NCBI GenBank assembly: GCA_963787135.1
Contig: CAWBBW010000013.1
Location: 62,001-126,000, forward strand
Reading direction: 5' to 3'
From: Roseiarcus sp963787135
GTDB taxonomy: Bacteria > Pseudomonadota > Alphaproteobacteria > Rhizobiales > Beijerinckiaceae
Length of the DNA: 64,000 nt
The stretch's first letter is position 1; each line of letters starts with the position of its first letter. The notes under the pieces were generated by a model that did not search any database, had not been told where the DNA came from, and worked only from the letters and a program-made list of their open reading frames with translations. Both the position numbers and the translations under genes were made by a program. Positions 25,750-33,393 of this stretch are shown here, one piece after another.

Positions 25750-27449
25750 CCGATGGTCTCCCTGCCCTGGCGCCCCCGCGGCAGTACGCAGAACGCGATC
25801 AGCCCCTGCGCGAGATAATAGGTCGGCAGCGTCCATTGATCGGCCGCCCAGCCGAGATGGCCGAATTTGAAGAGCGCGATTGTCATGTCGGAGAGCATGA
25901 AGAGAACGCCGCCGATCCCAACCGCGACCGTGGCGCGGTCGCGCAGCACCGTGGCTCGCCCAACCGCCTGCGCCGCCATCGCCGCGACGACGGCGACATA
26001 GATCGCAACCGGCGCCCTCAAGCCCGCGTCGACGCCCGGCCAGATGACGGCGACGATCAGCGCAGCGAAGGCGGCGATCGCGACGACCGCGGTTTGCGAG
26101 GGCCAGAAGCCGACGCCGCGGGAAAAGGCCGCGATGTAGAAGCCGTGCGCGATAAGAAAGGCCACGAGGCCCGGCAGGAAGAGCGAGGGCGAGATGAGCA
26201 GCGCATCGCCGGCGAGCGAGGCGACGAGGGCCGCCGTCACGAGCCGTTTGACGTCGGCCGGCCCGTTGCGCATCGCGAAGGAAAGGATCAGGAGCGCCAT
26301 CGCCGCCGGCTTTGCCACGGCTTCGACGCCGGTCCAGCCGAGCGCGTAAGCGGAGCATGTCAGAGCAGCGGCTAAAACGTAGAGCGTCTCGGCAATGGAA
26401 ATGCGCCCGTCGAGCAGCGACCCCATCGCCCACAACGACGCCGCGAGCGAGAGGAATACGCCAAGGCCGTTCATGAGCGGCAGGTTCGGGCCCGCGACCA
26501 GGAACGCCGCAGTGGCGCCGATCATCCCGACGAGCGCCGCGAGGACGACGACCGCAGCGGCCGGGCCGGCCGGCGGATCGTAGCGGCGGATCGCCTTGAG
26601 GTCATAGGGGGCCTGAGGCCCTGGCGTCCTCAGATTAGCCGGGACCCAGCCGGGCGGCGCGAACCAGACCCGAACCTTATCGCGCCAGTCGTCGGCAGCC
26701 CAGGCGAGCTTCGCCATTGTCGCGTAATACGAGAGGTTGGCCGACACGGGATCGAATGTGCGTAAGCCGCCGCGCACGCCATAGACCGGCTTCTCGACTT
26801 CGTCCTCGTAGGTGCCGAACAGGCGGTCCCAGACAATCAGGATGCCGCCGTAGTTCTTGTCGAGATATTGGTCGTTGAGGCCGTGATGCACCCGGTGGTT
26901 CGAGGGCGAGGCGAACACCCGGTCGAACCAGCCGAGCTTGCCGACGAGCTCGGTGTGGATCCAGAACTGGTAGAGAAGATCGATCAGCCCGGCGGCGACG
27001 AAAACGACCGGGGGAACGCCCGCGATCGCCATCGGCAGGTAGAAGATCCAGCCGAGCAGCACGCCGGAGCTCGGCTGCCTCAGCGCCGTCGAAAGATTGA
27101 ACGCCTCGCTCTGGTGATGCACGACATGGGCCGCCCAGAAGAGACCGACCTGGTGGTCGATGCGATGGTTCCAATAGTAGAAGAAGTCGTAGGCGATCAG
27201 CCCGCCGACCCACACGCGCCAGTCGTCGGCCTGTAATGAAAACAATGAAAAATGATTGTACACAAATACATAGACGCCAACGCTTAGCGCCAGCATGAAA
27301 ACGCCTGAAAGCTGACTGAGGATCCCGGCGGTCAGCGAGCCGACCGCATCGTTGAGCCGGTAGACGTTGCGCCCCAGCGCCACGCCGATCCCGAACTCCG
27401 CCGCCATCAGCGCGACGAATACCGGGATGGCGTAGACGATGACGTTCAA
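25746..27449 (-). CDS. Alkylglycerol monooxygenase-like hydroxylase fused to a lysoplasmalogenase-like domain
   Basis: A 567-aa membrane protein with two parts. Residues 1-280 are a fatty acid hydroxylase with the di-iron His boxes HRIDH (95-99), HVVHH (108-112), a lone His-165 and HRVHH (185-189); the string HRVHHGLNDQYLDKNYGG, the IVWDRLFGTYEDE that follows, and FAPPGW resemble eukaryotic alkylglycerol monooxygenase (TMEM195) more than sterol desaturases. Residues of about 320-560 are a seven-helix segment with LAGDALLI, LVAFLIAHGFYIAAF and LFMLSDMTIAL, the mark of YhhN/TMEM86 lysoplasmalogenases. Both families cleave ether lipids. First gene of a three-gene operon. Exact substrate is inferred, not shown. 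Confidence 0.82.
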   Translation of the reverse strand: MNVIVYAIPVFVALMAAEFGIGVALGRNVYRLNDAVGSLTAGILSQLSGVFMLALSVGVYVFVYNHFSLFSLQADDWRVWVGGLIAYDFFYYWNHRIDHQVGLFWAAHVVHHQSEAFNLSTALRQPSSGVLLGWIFYLPMAIAGVPPVVFVAAGLIDLLYQFWIHTELVGKLGWFDRVFASPSNHRVHHGLNDQYLDKNYGGILIVWDRLFGTYEDEVEKPVYGVRGGLRTFDPVSANLSYYATMAKLAWAADDWRDKVRVWFAPPGWVPANLRTPGPQAPYDLKAIRRYDPPAGPAAAVVVLAALVGMIGATAAFLVAGPNLPLMNGLGVFLSLAASLWAMGSLLDGRISIAETLYVLAAALTCSAYALGWTGVEAVAKPAAMALLILSFAMRNGPADVKRLVTAALVASLAGDALLISPSLFLPGLVAFLIAHGFYIAAFSRGVGFWPSQTAVVAIAAFAALIVAVIWPGVDAGLRAPVAIYVAVVAAMAAQAVGRATVLRDRATVAVGIGGVLFMLSDMTIALFKFGHLGWAADQWTLPTYYLAQGLIAFCVLPRGRQGRETIG

Positions 27450-27804
27450 CCGCTCCTCCCGCAGGAATTTTGGGCCGCGAGACTACGGCGGGAGCAAAAG
27501 GAGTCAATCGCCAGCGCCGGTTCTCAGCTTTCCTGGCGAGGCGGCCGGAATGACGTGCCGCGCCAACAGCCAGAAGCGCCTCCCGCGATCTGGCGCATGC
27601 GTGACCAAGAGGAAAAGGCCCGCGACGAAGCAGATGGTCTCGGCCGAATCTCGAGAACCCTCAGTTCCAAGACTTGGCGGTCGTCGTGATTCGCTTTTGA
27701 ATGATGCTGACGCCAGAACAAAATGATGTTGACACCCGAACAAGATCGGTGCAGGCTTCGAGATGGCGTTGCGCTTCGCCACAAATCTTTTTGGGGAGAA
27801 TTCG
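27450..27804. other. Intergenic region between divergent genes
   Basis: About 355 bases between the divergent ether-lipid-type operon and the second PEP-CTERM gene. It contains a pair of 22-base direct repeats at 27700-27743 and a GGGGAGAA ribosome site before 27805. No coding content is convincing in the rest. Confidence 0.45.
27700..27743 (+). promoter_or_regulatory. Tandem 22-base direct repeat upstream of a PEP-CTERM gene
   Basis: Two head-to-tail units, 27700-27721 and 27722-27743, agree at 19 of 22 positions and share AATGATG and GAACAA. The second unit contains GTTGACA, a sequence like a sigma-70 -35 element. They end about 60 bases before the ATG at 27805, a position suited to an activator or repressor site; this role is inference. 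Confidence 0.45.
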
Positions 27805-28542
27805 ATGAAGAACTCAATTGCGGCAGTTTCAGCGGTCGCCACGCTTCTGTTCGCCGGTGCCGCGAACGCGGGCAACATGCTCGGGATCAACTACTTCGAA
27901 ATTGCGGAACCGACCACCAACGGAGATTTCGGGCCGTGCTGCAGCTCTCCTAGTCCGGCCACCTGGGAAGGGAACCTCGCGGGCACTTCGCTCCTCGGCG
28001 GACTTCCGGTCTTGGGGTCGGGGCCGAACCCAAACCCAGTCCAATCGCTTTCCGGCTCGAACCAAATCCTCTGGTGGACGAATGGTGTGGACGGCATCTC
28101 CGCTACGCCGCCTTCGGGGACGATTTCCCTGCCCTATGCGAGCAACATGTTCGCTCCCAGGAGCACGGGCAGCGGCGACGGAGGCGATTTTGAAACTGCG
28201 GCCCTTTGGGGCACCGTCCACGGGACCGGCGCCGACGTGCAGCTTACTGTGAGTTCCGACGACGATGCGCTGGTCTACCTGAACGGCCAGTACAAGGGCG
28301 GGAACCCTGGCGTGCACGGGGTGGAGACGTCGATAGTCGATCTGGGAGACATCTCGGGATCGGCCTCTCTGGACATCTTCTACGCCGACCGCGCACAGGT
28401 GGGCGCTTACCTCGCGATCTCGGTTTCCGGCGCAACGACATCGGTCCCGGAACTCTCGACCTGGGTCATGATGGCGCTGGGCTTCGCGGGGCTCGGTTTT
28501 GCCGGGTACCGCGCCCGCAGGACCGTCAGGCTCGCCGTCTGA
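27805..28542 (+). CDS. PEP-CTERM sorting domain-containing exported protein
   Basis: A 245-aa secreted protein. The signal peptide MKNSIAAVSAVATLLFAGAANA (shown by its Lys, hydrophobic core and ANA site) is followed by a beta-rich region with VSSDDDALVYLNGQYKG and VHGVETSIVDLGDISG, which recalls PA14/fibro-slime type domains. The C-terminus has VPELSTW, a hydrophobic LGFAGLGFA segment and RARRTVR, the PEP-CTERM anchor in a PEL variant. ATG 27805 follows TGGGGAGAA; an in-frame ATG at 27763 is rejected. A strong terminator follows. No exosortase gene lies in the window. Confidence 0.87.
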   Translation: MKNSIAAVSAVATLLFAGAANAGNMLGINYFEIAEPTTNGDFGPCCSSPSPATWEGNLAGTSLLGGLPVLGSGPNPNPVQSLSGSNQILWWTNGVDGISATPPSGTISLPYASNMFAPRSTGSGDGGDFETAALWGTVHGTGADVQLTVSSDDDALVYLNGQYKGGNPGVHGVETSIVDLGDISGSASLDIFYADRAQVGAYLAISVSGATTSVPELSTWVMMALGFAGLGFAGYRARRTVRLAV

Positions 28543-28567
28543 TCTACAGACGCATTGATAAACCCTG

Positions 28568-28598
28568 AGAGGCCGCTCCTGGAGCGGCCTCTTTTTTG
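28568..28598 (+). terminator. Rho-independent terminator
   Basis: AGAGGCCGCTCC at 28568-28579 and its perfect complement GGAGCGGCCTCT at 28581-28592 form a GC-rich stem with a tight loop, followed by TTTTT. It ends the PEP-CTERM gene at 27805. The stem could also work for transcripts coming from the convergent Nramp-type gene, though the U-tract favours the plus strand. Confidence 0.88.
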
Positions 28599-28680
28599 TT
28601 TAACCGCCGCTGCGAATGTCCCATGCGCCGAATTCGGCCGAGCCGGCTGTCGCCGGCCCGGTCCGTCGCGTCAGACCTAA

Positions 28681-29928
28681 CTACAGGAACGCCCGCAAGC
28701 CCCCGAACACGCCGAGCGCGGAAACGGCCGTGCAGATCGCAACGATGAGGCCCAGCCGCCGCCCGCTCACCCGGTACGGCTCCGGCAGGGCGGTCGCGGC
28801 CAGCGCCACCAGGAAACCGATGACCAGCGGCATCAGGAGGACGTTCAGCACCTGGGCGGCGACGTTGAGCCAGACGAGGTCGGACGTCGCCCAGACCGCG
28901 AGCGCCGAACCGACCACGGCGAGCGCATAGACGCCATAGAACCAGCCCGCCGCAAACGGCTTCACTTCGAGCGTGCGCTTCAGGCCTGCGATCTCGCCCA
29001 CGCCCCAGGCGAGCGCAAGCGATGCGACGATCGCGGCGACCAGCGAGGCGCCGAGCACGCCCGCGCCGAAAATGATCTTGCCCGCCGCCGCACCCAACGC
29101 AGGGGTCAGCGCGCGGCTGATGTCGCCGACGCTGGAAAGCCTCGCAGGAGTGGCAGCGTAAGCGAAAGTCGCCGCAGCGGCGATCAGCACCGAGCCCGTC
29201 AGGCATTGGGTCAGGACTGCGCCGAGCGCAGTGTCGACGCGCGCATGGCCGAGATCGGCCGGCTGCAGCCTTTTGTCCACGGTCGCCGACTGCTGGTAGA
29301 AGATCATCCAGGGGTTGAAAGTGGCGCCGATGATCGCCGCGGCCATGTAGAGGAACTGCCGGTCGCCGAACGGAAAGCTGACCGCGTCCCTCGCTATTGC
29401 CGCCAGACTTGGGCGCGCCGCCCAGGCGACGACAAAGAAGGCCAGTTCGAAAAGGCCGATCAGCAGCGCCGCCCGTTCGACCCGCCGGTAGGAGCCGGTG
29501 CCGACAATGACGAGCAGCAGGGCCGCCGCCGCCGGCAGGGTGAAGCTGCGGGAGAGGCCGAACATTTGGCCGATGCCGGCGACGCCCGTGAACTCGGTGA
29601 CGAGCGAGCCGACCGCCGCCACCGCGAGGGCCACTAGGGCGAGAAGAGCCCAGCCCAAGCCGTAGCGTTCGCGAATGAGTTCGGCGTGGCCCCGGCCGGT
29701 GTGGACGCCAAGCCGCACCGTCAGCTCCTGCACGAGATAGAGCATCGGGATCAGGGCCAGCACCAGCGGCAGCAGTCGATAGCCCCATTGCGCTCCGGCC
29801 TGAGCGGCCGTCACCACATTGCCGGCGTCGGTGTCGGCCAGCATCACCAGGAGCCCGGGTCCCCAGACGGCGGCCGCGCGGATCAGGGATGCGGCGCCAA
29901 GGCCGGTCGTCCGCGCTTCGCCGTTCAT
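28681..29928 (-). CDS. Nramp family divalent metal transporter, atypical motif
   Basis: A protein of about 415 aa with eleven predicted membrane helices, of the Nramp/SLC11 family. The first helix has ADTDAGNVVTAAQAGAQWGY in place of the canonical DPGN, and the sixth has GATFNPWMIFYQQSATVDK where classical Nramps have a metal-binding Met in MPH. So the Asp and Asn are kept but the Met ligand that selects Mn2+ and Fe2+ is missing. Related proteins include magnesium-type Nramps; substrate is uncertain. ATG 29928 (MNGEART) is preferred; ATG 29973 is in frame. Convergent with the PEP-CTERM gene. Confidence 0.87.
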   Translation of the reverse strand: MNGEARTTGLGAASLIRAAAVWGPGLLVMLADTDAGNVVTAAQAGAQWGYRLLPLVLALIPMLYLVQELTVRLGVHTGRGHAELIRERYGLGWALLALVALAVAAVGSLVTEFTGVAGIGQMFGLSRSFTLPAAAALLLVIVGTGSYRRVERAALLIGLFELAFFVVAWAARPSLAAIARDAVSFPFGDRQFLYMAAAIIGATFNPWMIFYQQSATVDKRLQPADLGHARVDTALGAVLTQCLTGSVLIAAAATFAYAATPARLSSVGDISRALTPALGAAAGKIIFGAGVLGASLVAAIVASLALAWGVGEIAGLKRTLEVKPFAAGWFYGVYALAVVGSALAVWATSDLVWLNVAAQVLNVLLMPLVIGFLVALAATALPEPYRVSGRRLGLIVAICTAVSALGVFGGLRAFL

Positions 29929-30217
29929 CCCCGCGACATCCCCAGAGCTTCGATCGCATTGATTGCTAAGCATAGCGTGACAAAGGCGCTGCGAAACGCG
30001 AAGTCAATTGGCAGAATTCGCGCACTTATCGCGGGCGCCGCGTCGCGATGCTGCGCGAAATATCTCATTTTCTTTTCAGAGAGTCTTTGCTGGCGGGACC
30101 GCCCGCATGCCAAGCCGGCACCGGGCGCCGGTCAGGCGCTAATTGGTTCTATCGGATGGGCGCCGGCTCCCAATCCCGGAGCGTACAGCGCAAGAAGCTC
30201 TGCGATTGGTGACCCAA

Positions 30218-30556
30218 TCAGAAGCGGAACTTAAGTCCGCCGGTGAAGGGCGCGTCCGGGGATTCACGGCCCGCGGTGAGAGAGAAGCCGCCGTTCTGAG
30301 CAGCGGCGTGCCCTTCCGACTGGATCGCCGGAAACTGCGAGGCCGTACCTGTGTGTGCGCCGACGGGCGGCGCGTATGGATCTGAGAAGCGAATGTCGCC
30401 GAGGCTATCGCTGTTCGAGGCGGCGGTCTGGACTGTCTTCGCTTTCGCCGCGTGGGGACGAACCAGCTTTGACTGGGCCACAGATGAACTCTGCGCCGCC
30501 ACGGTTCCGACGGAAGCGCACATGAGTCCGATCACAGCGATACAAAGGCGTGTCAT
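30218..30556 (-). CDS. Small exported protein of unknown function
   Basis: A 112-aa protein with a signal peptide (MTRLCIAVIGLMCASVGTVAAQ, Ala-Gln after the cleavage site) and a Ser/Ala/Gln-rich low-complexity mature part. It ends GGLKFRF, a C-terminal Phe after alternating residues, like the last strand of outer membrane proteins. No family recognised. The flanking 30557-30811 region upstream holds only weak open frames and presumably its promoter. Confidence 0.6.
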   Translation of the reverse strand: MTRLCIAVIGLMCASVGTVAAQSSSVAQSKLVRPHAAKAKTVQTAASNSDSLGDIRFSDPYAPPVGAHTGTASQFPAIQSEGHAAAQNGGFSLTAGRESPDAPFTGGLKFRF

Positions 30557-30811
30557 GTGCAGCGCCCTGTTTTGCGCCCACCTCGAGCCCGTTCACCAAT
30601 TGTTAACCGATCGTGAGCCCCCGTGCAACCGCGATATTCCATTGGTCCGATCACGTTTTGCCGATCGACCGGACCGCGAAGGCCGCGCGGATTCTCGGCC
30701 TCGACATGAAGAACTCTAGCGCTGCCAGGAAGGCGTTCCCACATATCCCTGTGAAAAAGCGGCGCGGTGTCGTAGCCCACCGCTGCGGGGGGTCGACCAA
30801 GGACGCTCGCC

Positions 30812-31741
30812 ATGCCTCAACGCAACACGCTCCCCGGGCTCATCTTCCTCCTCATTTTCGCGGGGGGCCTTTTTCTCGCCTATTGGGGCTTCAGCCCCGA
30901 GAGCCCGGCCGCGGCGGCCGCAATCGCGATCGCGAGCTTCATCGTCGCCGGGATCGTCGCCAGTTCCGTCAAGGTCGCCGATCAGTGGGAGCGCGTGGTC
31001 GTGCTGCGGCTCGGCCGCTTCCACAGGCTCGCCGGACCCGGGCTCTTCTTCATCATCCCGATCCTGGACACGGTGGCCTACCGGATCGATATCCGCGTCA
31101 TCACCAGCACTTTCAAGGCGGAAAAGACGCTGACCCGCGACACGGTTCCGGTCGACGTCGACGCGGTGCTGTTCTGGAAAGTGGTCGATCCGAAAATGGC
31201 GGCGCTCGACGTCGCCGACTACGTCTCGGCGATCAACTGGGCCTCGCAGACGGCGCTCCGCGACGTGATCGGCAAGACGATGCTCGCCGACATGCTGGAG
31301 GGGCGAGACAAGATGAGCGCCGATCTGCAACGCATCATCGACACGCGCGCCGAGCCCTGGGGCGTCAACGTCATCTCGGTCGAGGTCAAGGACGTGCTGA
31401 TCCCCGCCGCGCTGCAGGACGCCATGTCGATGCAGGCGCAGGCCGAGCGCGAGCGCCAGGCGCGGGTGATCCTCGGGGACTCCGAGCGGCAGGTGGCGCA
31501 GAAATTCGTCGAGGCGGCGGAAACCTACGCCGACAACCCGAACGCTTTCCACTTACGCGCGATGAACATGCTCTACGAGGGCCTGAAGCGCAGCAACGCG
31601 ACCATCGTCATCGTGCCCTCTACCGCGGTCGAAACGATGCAGCTCGGCGGCGCGCCGACAATGGCGACCGTGGCGAGCGCCATCGCGCACGCCAACGCGG
31701 CGGGAGGGGCGGCTGCGGTGGAGGGACCGGCGGCCGAATAA
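30812..31741 (+). CDS. SPFH/Band 7 family protein (slipin)
   Basis: A 309-aa membrane-anchored protein of the stomatin/slipin branch. Two hydrophobic N-terminal segments (LPGLIFLLIFAGGLFLAYWG and AAAIAIASFIVAGIVASS) precede the SPFH domain, which starts VADQWERVVVLRLGRFHRLAGPGLFFIIPILDTV and includes VDAVLFWKVVDP and LIPAALQDAMSMQAQAERERQARVI. The oligomerising C-terminus is Ala-rich. Slipins organise membrane microdomains and often pair with an NfeD protease partner; none is adjacent here. Confidence 0.92.
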   Translation: MPQRNTLPGLIFLLIFAGGLFLAYWGFSPESPAAAAAIAIASFIVAGIVASSVKVADQWERVVVLRLGRFHRLAGPGLFFIIPILDTVAYRIDIRVITSTFKAEKTLTRDTVPVDVDAVLFWKVVDPKMAALDVADYVSAINWASQTALRDVIGKTMLADMLEGRDKMSADLQRIIDTRAEPWGVNVISVEVKDVLIPAALQDAMSMQAQAERERQARVILGDSERQVAQKFVEAAETYADNPNAFHLRAMNMLYEGLKRSNATIVIVPSTAVETMQLGGAPTMATVASAIAHANAAGGAAAVEGPAAE

Positions 31742-31790
31742 GGCGCCGGCGCTATCCCGACCTCGTCTGACATGGGGCGCCGCAGCCAGC

Positions 31791-31861
31791 GACTCTGGAT
31801 GCCCGCGTGCGCGGGCATGACAAGGTCGATGTCATCCCCGCGAAAGCGGGGATCCAGAGTC
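31791..31861. repeat. Intergenic palindromic repeat
   Basis: The outer arms GACTCTGGAT (31791-31800) and ATCCAGAGTC (31852-31861) are exact complements. Inside are two hairpins, GCCCGCGTGCGCGGGC at 31801-31816 and CCCCGCGAAAGCGGGG at 31836-31851. This has the form of dispersed REP-like intergenic elements. It lies between the slipin gene and the convergent aldo/keto reductase gene, and may end transcription from both sides. Confidence 0.75.
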
Positions 31862-31930
31862 GGAGGGGCGCTGGCGTCAATGATTTGTGGCTGCGCCCTC
31901 GCCCTGGATGGCCGCCTGTGACAGGGTTGC

Positions 31931-32962
31931 TCACCCCGGCGTCGGCGCGTCGGGGCGGATGAGCTTCTCGTGCTTGAGCTCCGCCCACAAATCCGTGGGG
32001 ATCGGGTGGCGGAAGGCGGCGAGGTTCCGCTCGACTTGGGTAGCGGTAATCGCGCCGGGAATGACCGAGGCGACGATCGGATGGCCAAGCGGAAACTGGA
32101 GCGCGGCCGCCGCTAGCGGCACGTTGTGGCGCCTGCAGACCGCCTCCATTTTCGCGACGCGCTCGAGAATGGCTGGCCCCGCAGGCTCGTAATTGTACAT
32201 TGCGCCCGGAACGGCGCCGGTCGCCAGGATCCCCGAATTGTAGCCGCCGCCGATGATTATGCCGACCCCGCGCTCGGCGCAGCGCGGGAACTCGCTCTCG
32301 AGCACCTCCTGTTCGAGCAGCGTATAGCGCATCGCAACCAGGAAGAAGTCGATGTCGAAGAGGTCGAGAAAGCGCGGGATCAACTCCCTGGAATTGAAGC
32401 CCGCGCCGATCCCCTTGATGACGCCGGCTTCGCGCAATTCGCTGAGCGCCTTCCACCCGCCCGTCTTGAGCTGGCCGAAAAAAGCGTCGAGCGCCGGCGG
32501 ATTGTGATCCCAGGGGTCAAGATCGTGAATAAGCAGGACGTCGACCGAATTGATCCCGAGCCGCTGCAGGCTATCCTCGAACGAGCGCATCACGCCGTCG
32601 TAGCCGTAGTCGAACACCGTCTGGAATTCGAGGCCGCCGAGCCACTGGTCATGAATCGCGCCGGGCCCAAAAGGGCGGCGCAGAACGCGGCCGATCTTGG
32701 TCGACACCACGTAGTCCGCTCGCGGCCTTCGAAAAAGCGCGCGCCCAAGAGAGTGCTCGGCAAGGCCGCGGCCGTACCACGGCGAGGTGTCGAAATAGCG
32801 CACGCCTCCAGCCCAGGCGCCTGCGATCAGGGCCGCGGCTTCCGCGTCGTCGACGCGTTCGAAAAGCTCGCCGAGCGGCGCGGTGCCGAGGCCCAGTTCG
32901 GAGACGCGGACGTCCGCCCGCCCCAGCTTCCTTGTCTTGAACGGAGCGGCCGGTGCGCTCAC
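31931..32962 (-). CDS. Aldo/keto reductase
   Basis: A 343-aa (beta/alpha)8 NADPH-dependent oxidoreductase. The catalytic residues are visible: Asp and Tyr in YFDTSPWYGRGLAEHSLG, Lys in VVSTKIGRVL and His in VLLIHDLDPWDHN. It is longest match in style to the D-threo-aldose/L-fucose dehydrogenase and pyridoxal dehydrogenase subgroup. GTG start at 32962 overlaps the clpS stop by 4 bases, so it is translationally coupled to clpS. Substrate unknown. Confidence 0.92.
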   Translation of the reverse strand: MSAPAAPFKTRKLGRADVRVSELGLGTAPLGELFERVDDAEAAALIAGAWAGGVRYFDTSPWYGRGLAEHSLGRALFRRPRADYVVSTKIGRVLRRPFGPGAIHDQWLGGLEFQTVFDYGYDGVMRSFEDSLQRLGINSVDVLLIHDLDPWDHNPPALDAFFGQLKTGGWKALSELREAGVIKGIGAGFNSRELIPRFLDLFDIDFFLVAMRYTLLEQEVLESEFPRCAERGVGIIIGGGYNSGILATGAVPGAMYNYEPAGPAILERVAKMEAVCRRHNVPLAAAALQFPLGHPIVASVIPGAITATQVERNLAAFRHPIPTDLWAELKHEKLIRPDAPTPG

Positions 32963-33264
32963 TCCTCTGGCTCGGTGCCGAAGCGCAGCGGATAGCCCTT
33001 GGCGGCGCCGGCTTCCGTTGCGCGGGTGGCTTTCGTTTCCGCGATGTCCTGGGCGAAGACGGCGACGACGCAGACGCCCTTGCGATGCGCAGTCATCATC
33101 ACGTTGAGCGCCTGGGTTTCGTTGAGGCGGAACACAGCCTTCAGCACTTGCACGACGAAGTCGCGCGGCGTGTAATCGTCGTTGAAGAGAATGACCTTGT
33201 GCAGGCGCGGACGTTCGACCTTCGTTTCGGTCTTCGTCCTCGGAATGGTGACGGTCTTGCTCAT
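32959..33264 (-). CDS. clpS: ATP-dependent Clp protease adaptor ClpS
   Basis: A 101-aa N-degron recognin that delivers substrates to ClpAP. The core has LHKVILFNDDYTPRDFVVQVLKAVF (with the Asn-Asp-Asp pocket that binds the N-terminal residue) and MTAHRKGVCVVAVFAQDIAETKA. The first 20 residues are the flexible extension (TKTETKVERPR). Start ATG 33264. clpA is not adjacent. It is divergent from the Rieske oxygenase gene. Confidence 0.95.
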   Translation of the reverse strand: MSKTVTIPRTKTETKVERPRLHKVILFNDDYTPRDFVVQVLKAVFRLNETQALNVMMTAHRKGVCVVAVFAQDIAETKATRATEAGAAKGYPLRFGTEPEE

Positions 33265-33393
33265 CGTGGCCCCTGGCGTCAGGCTGTCGTCGATGCAGAC
33301 TCTATTTTGCACATGCATCGCGTCGCGTTCAAGGCCATCCGGCCCACGTCTTGCAAAGCGCTTCTTACTCTCTTGGATCGATCGGGGCCGCCC

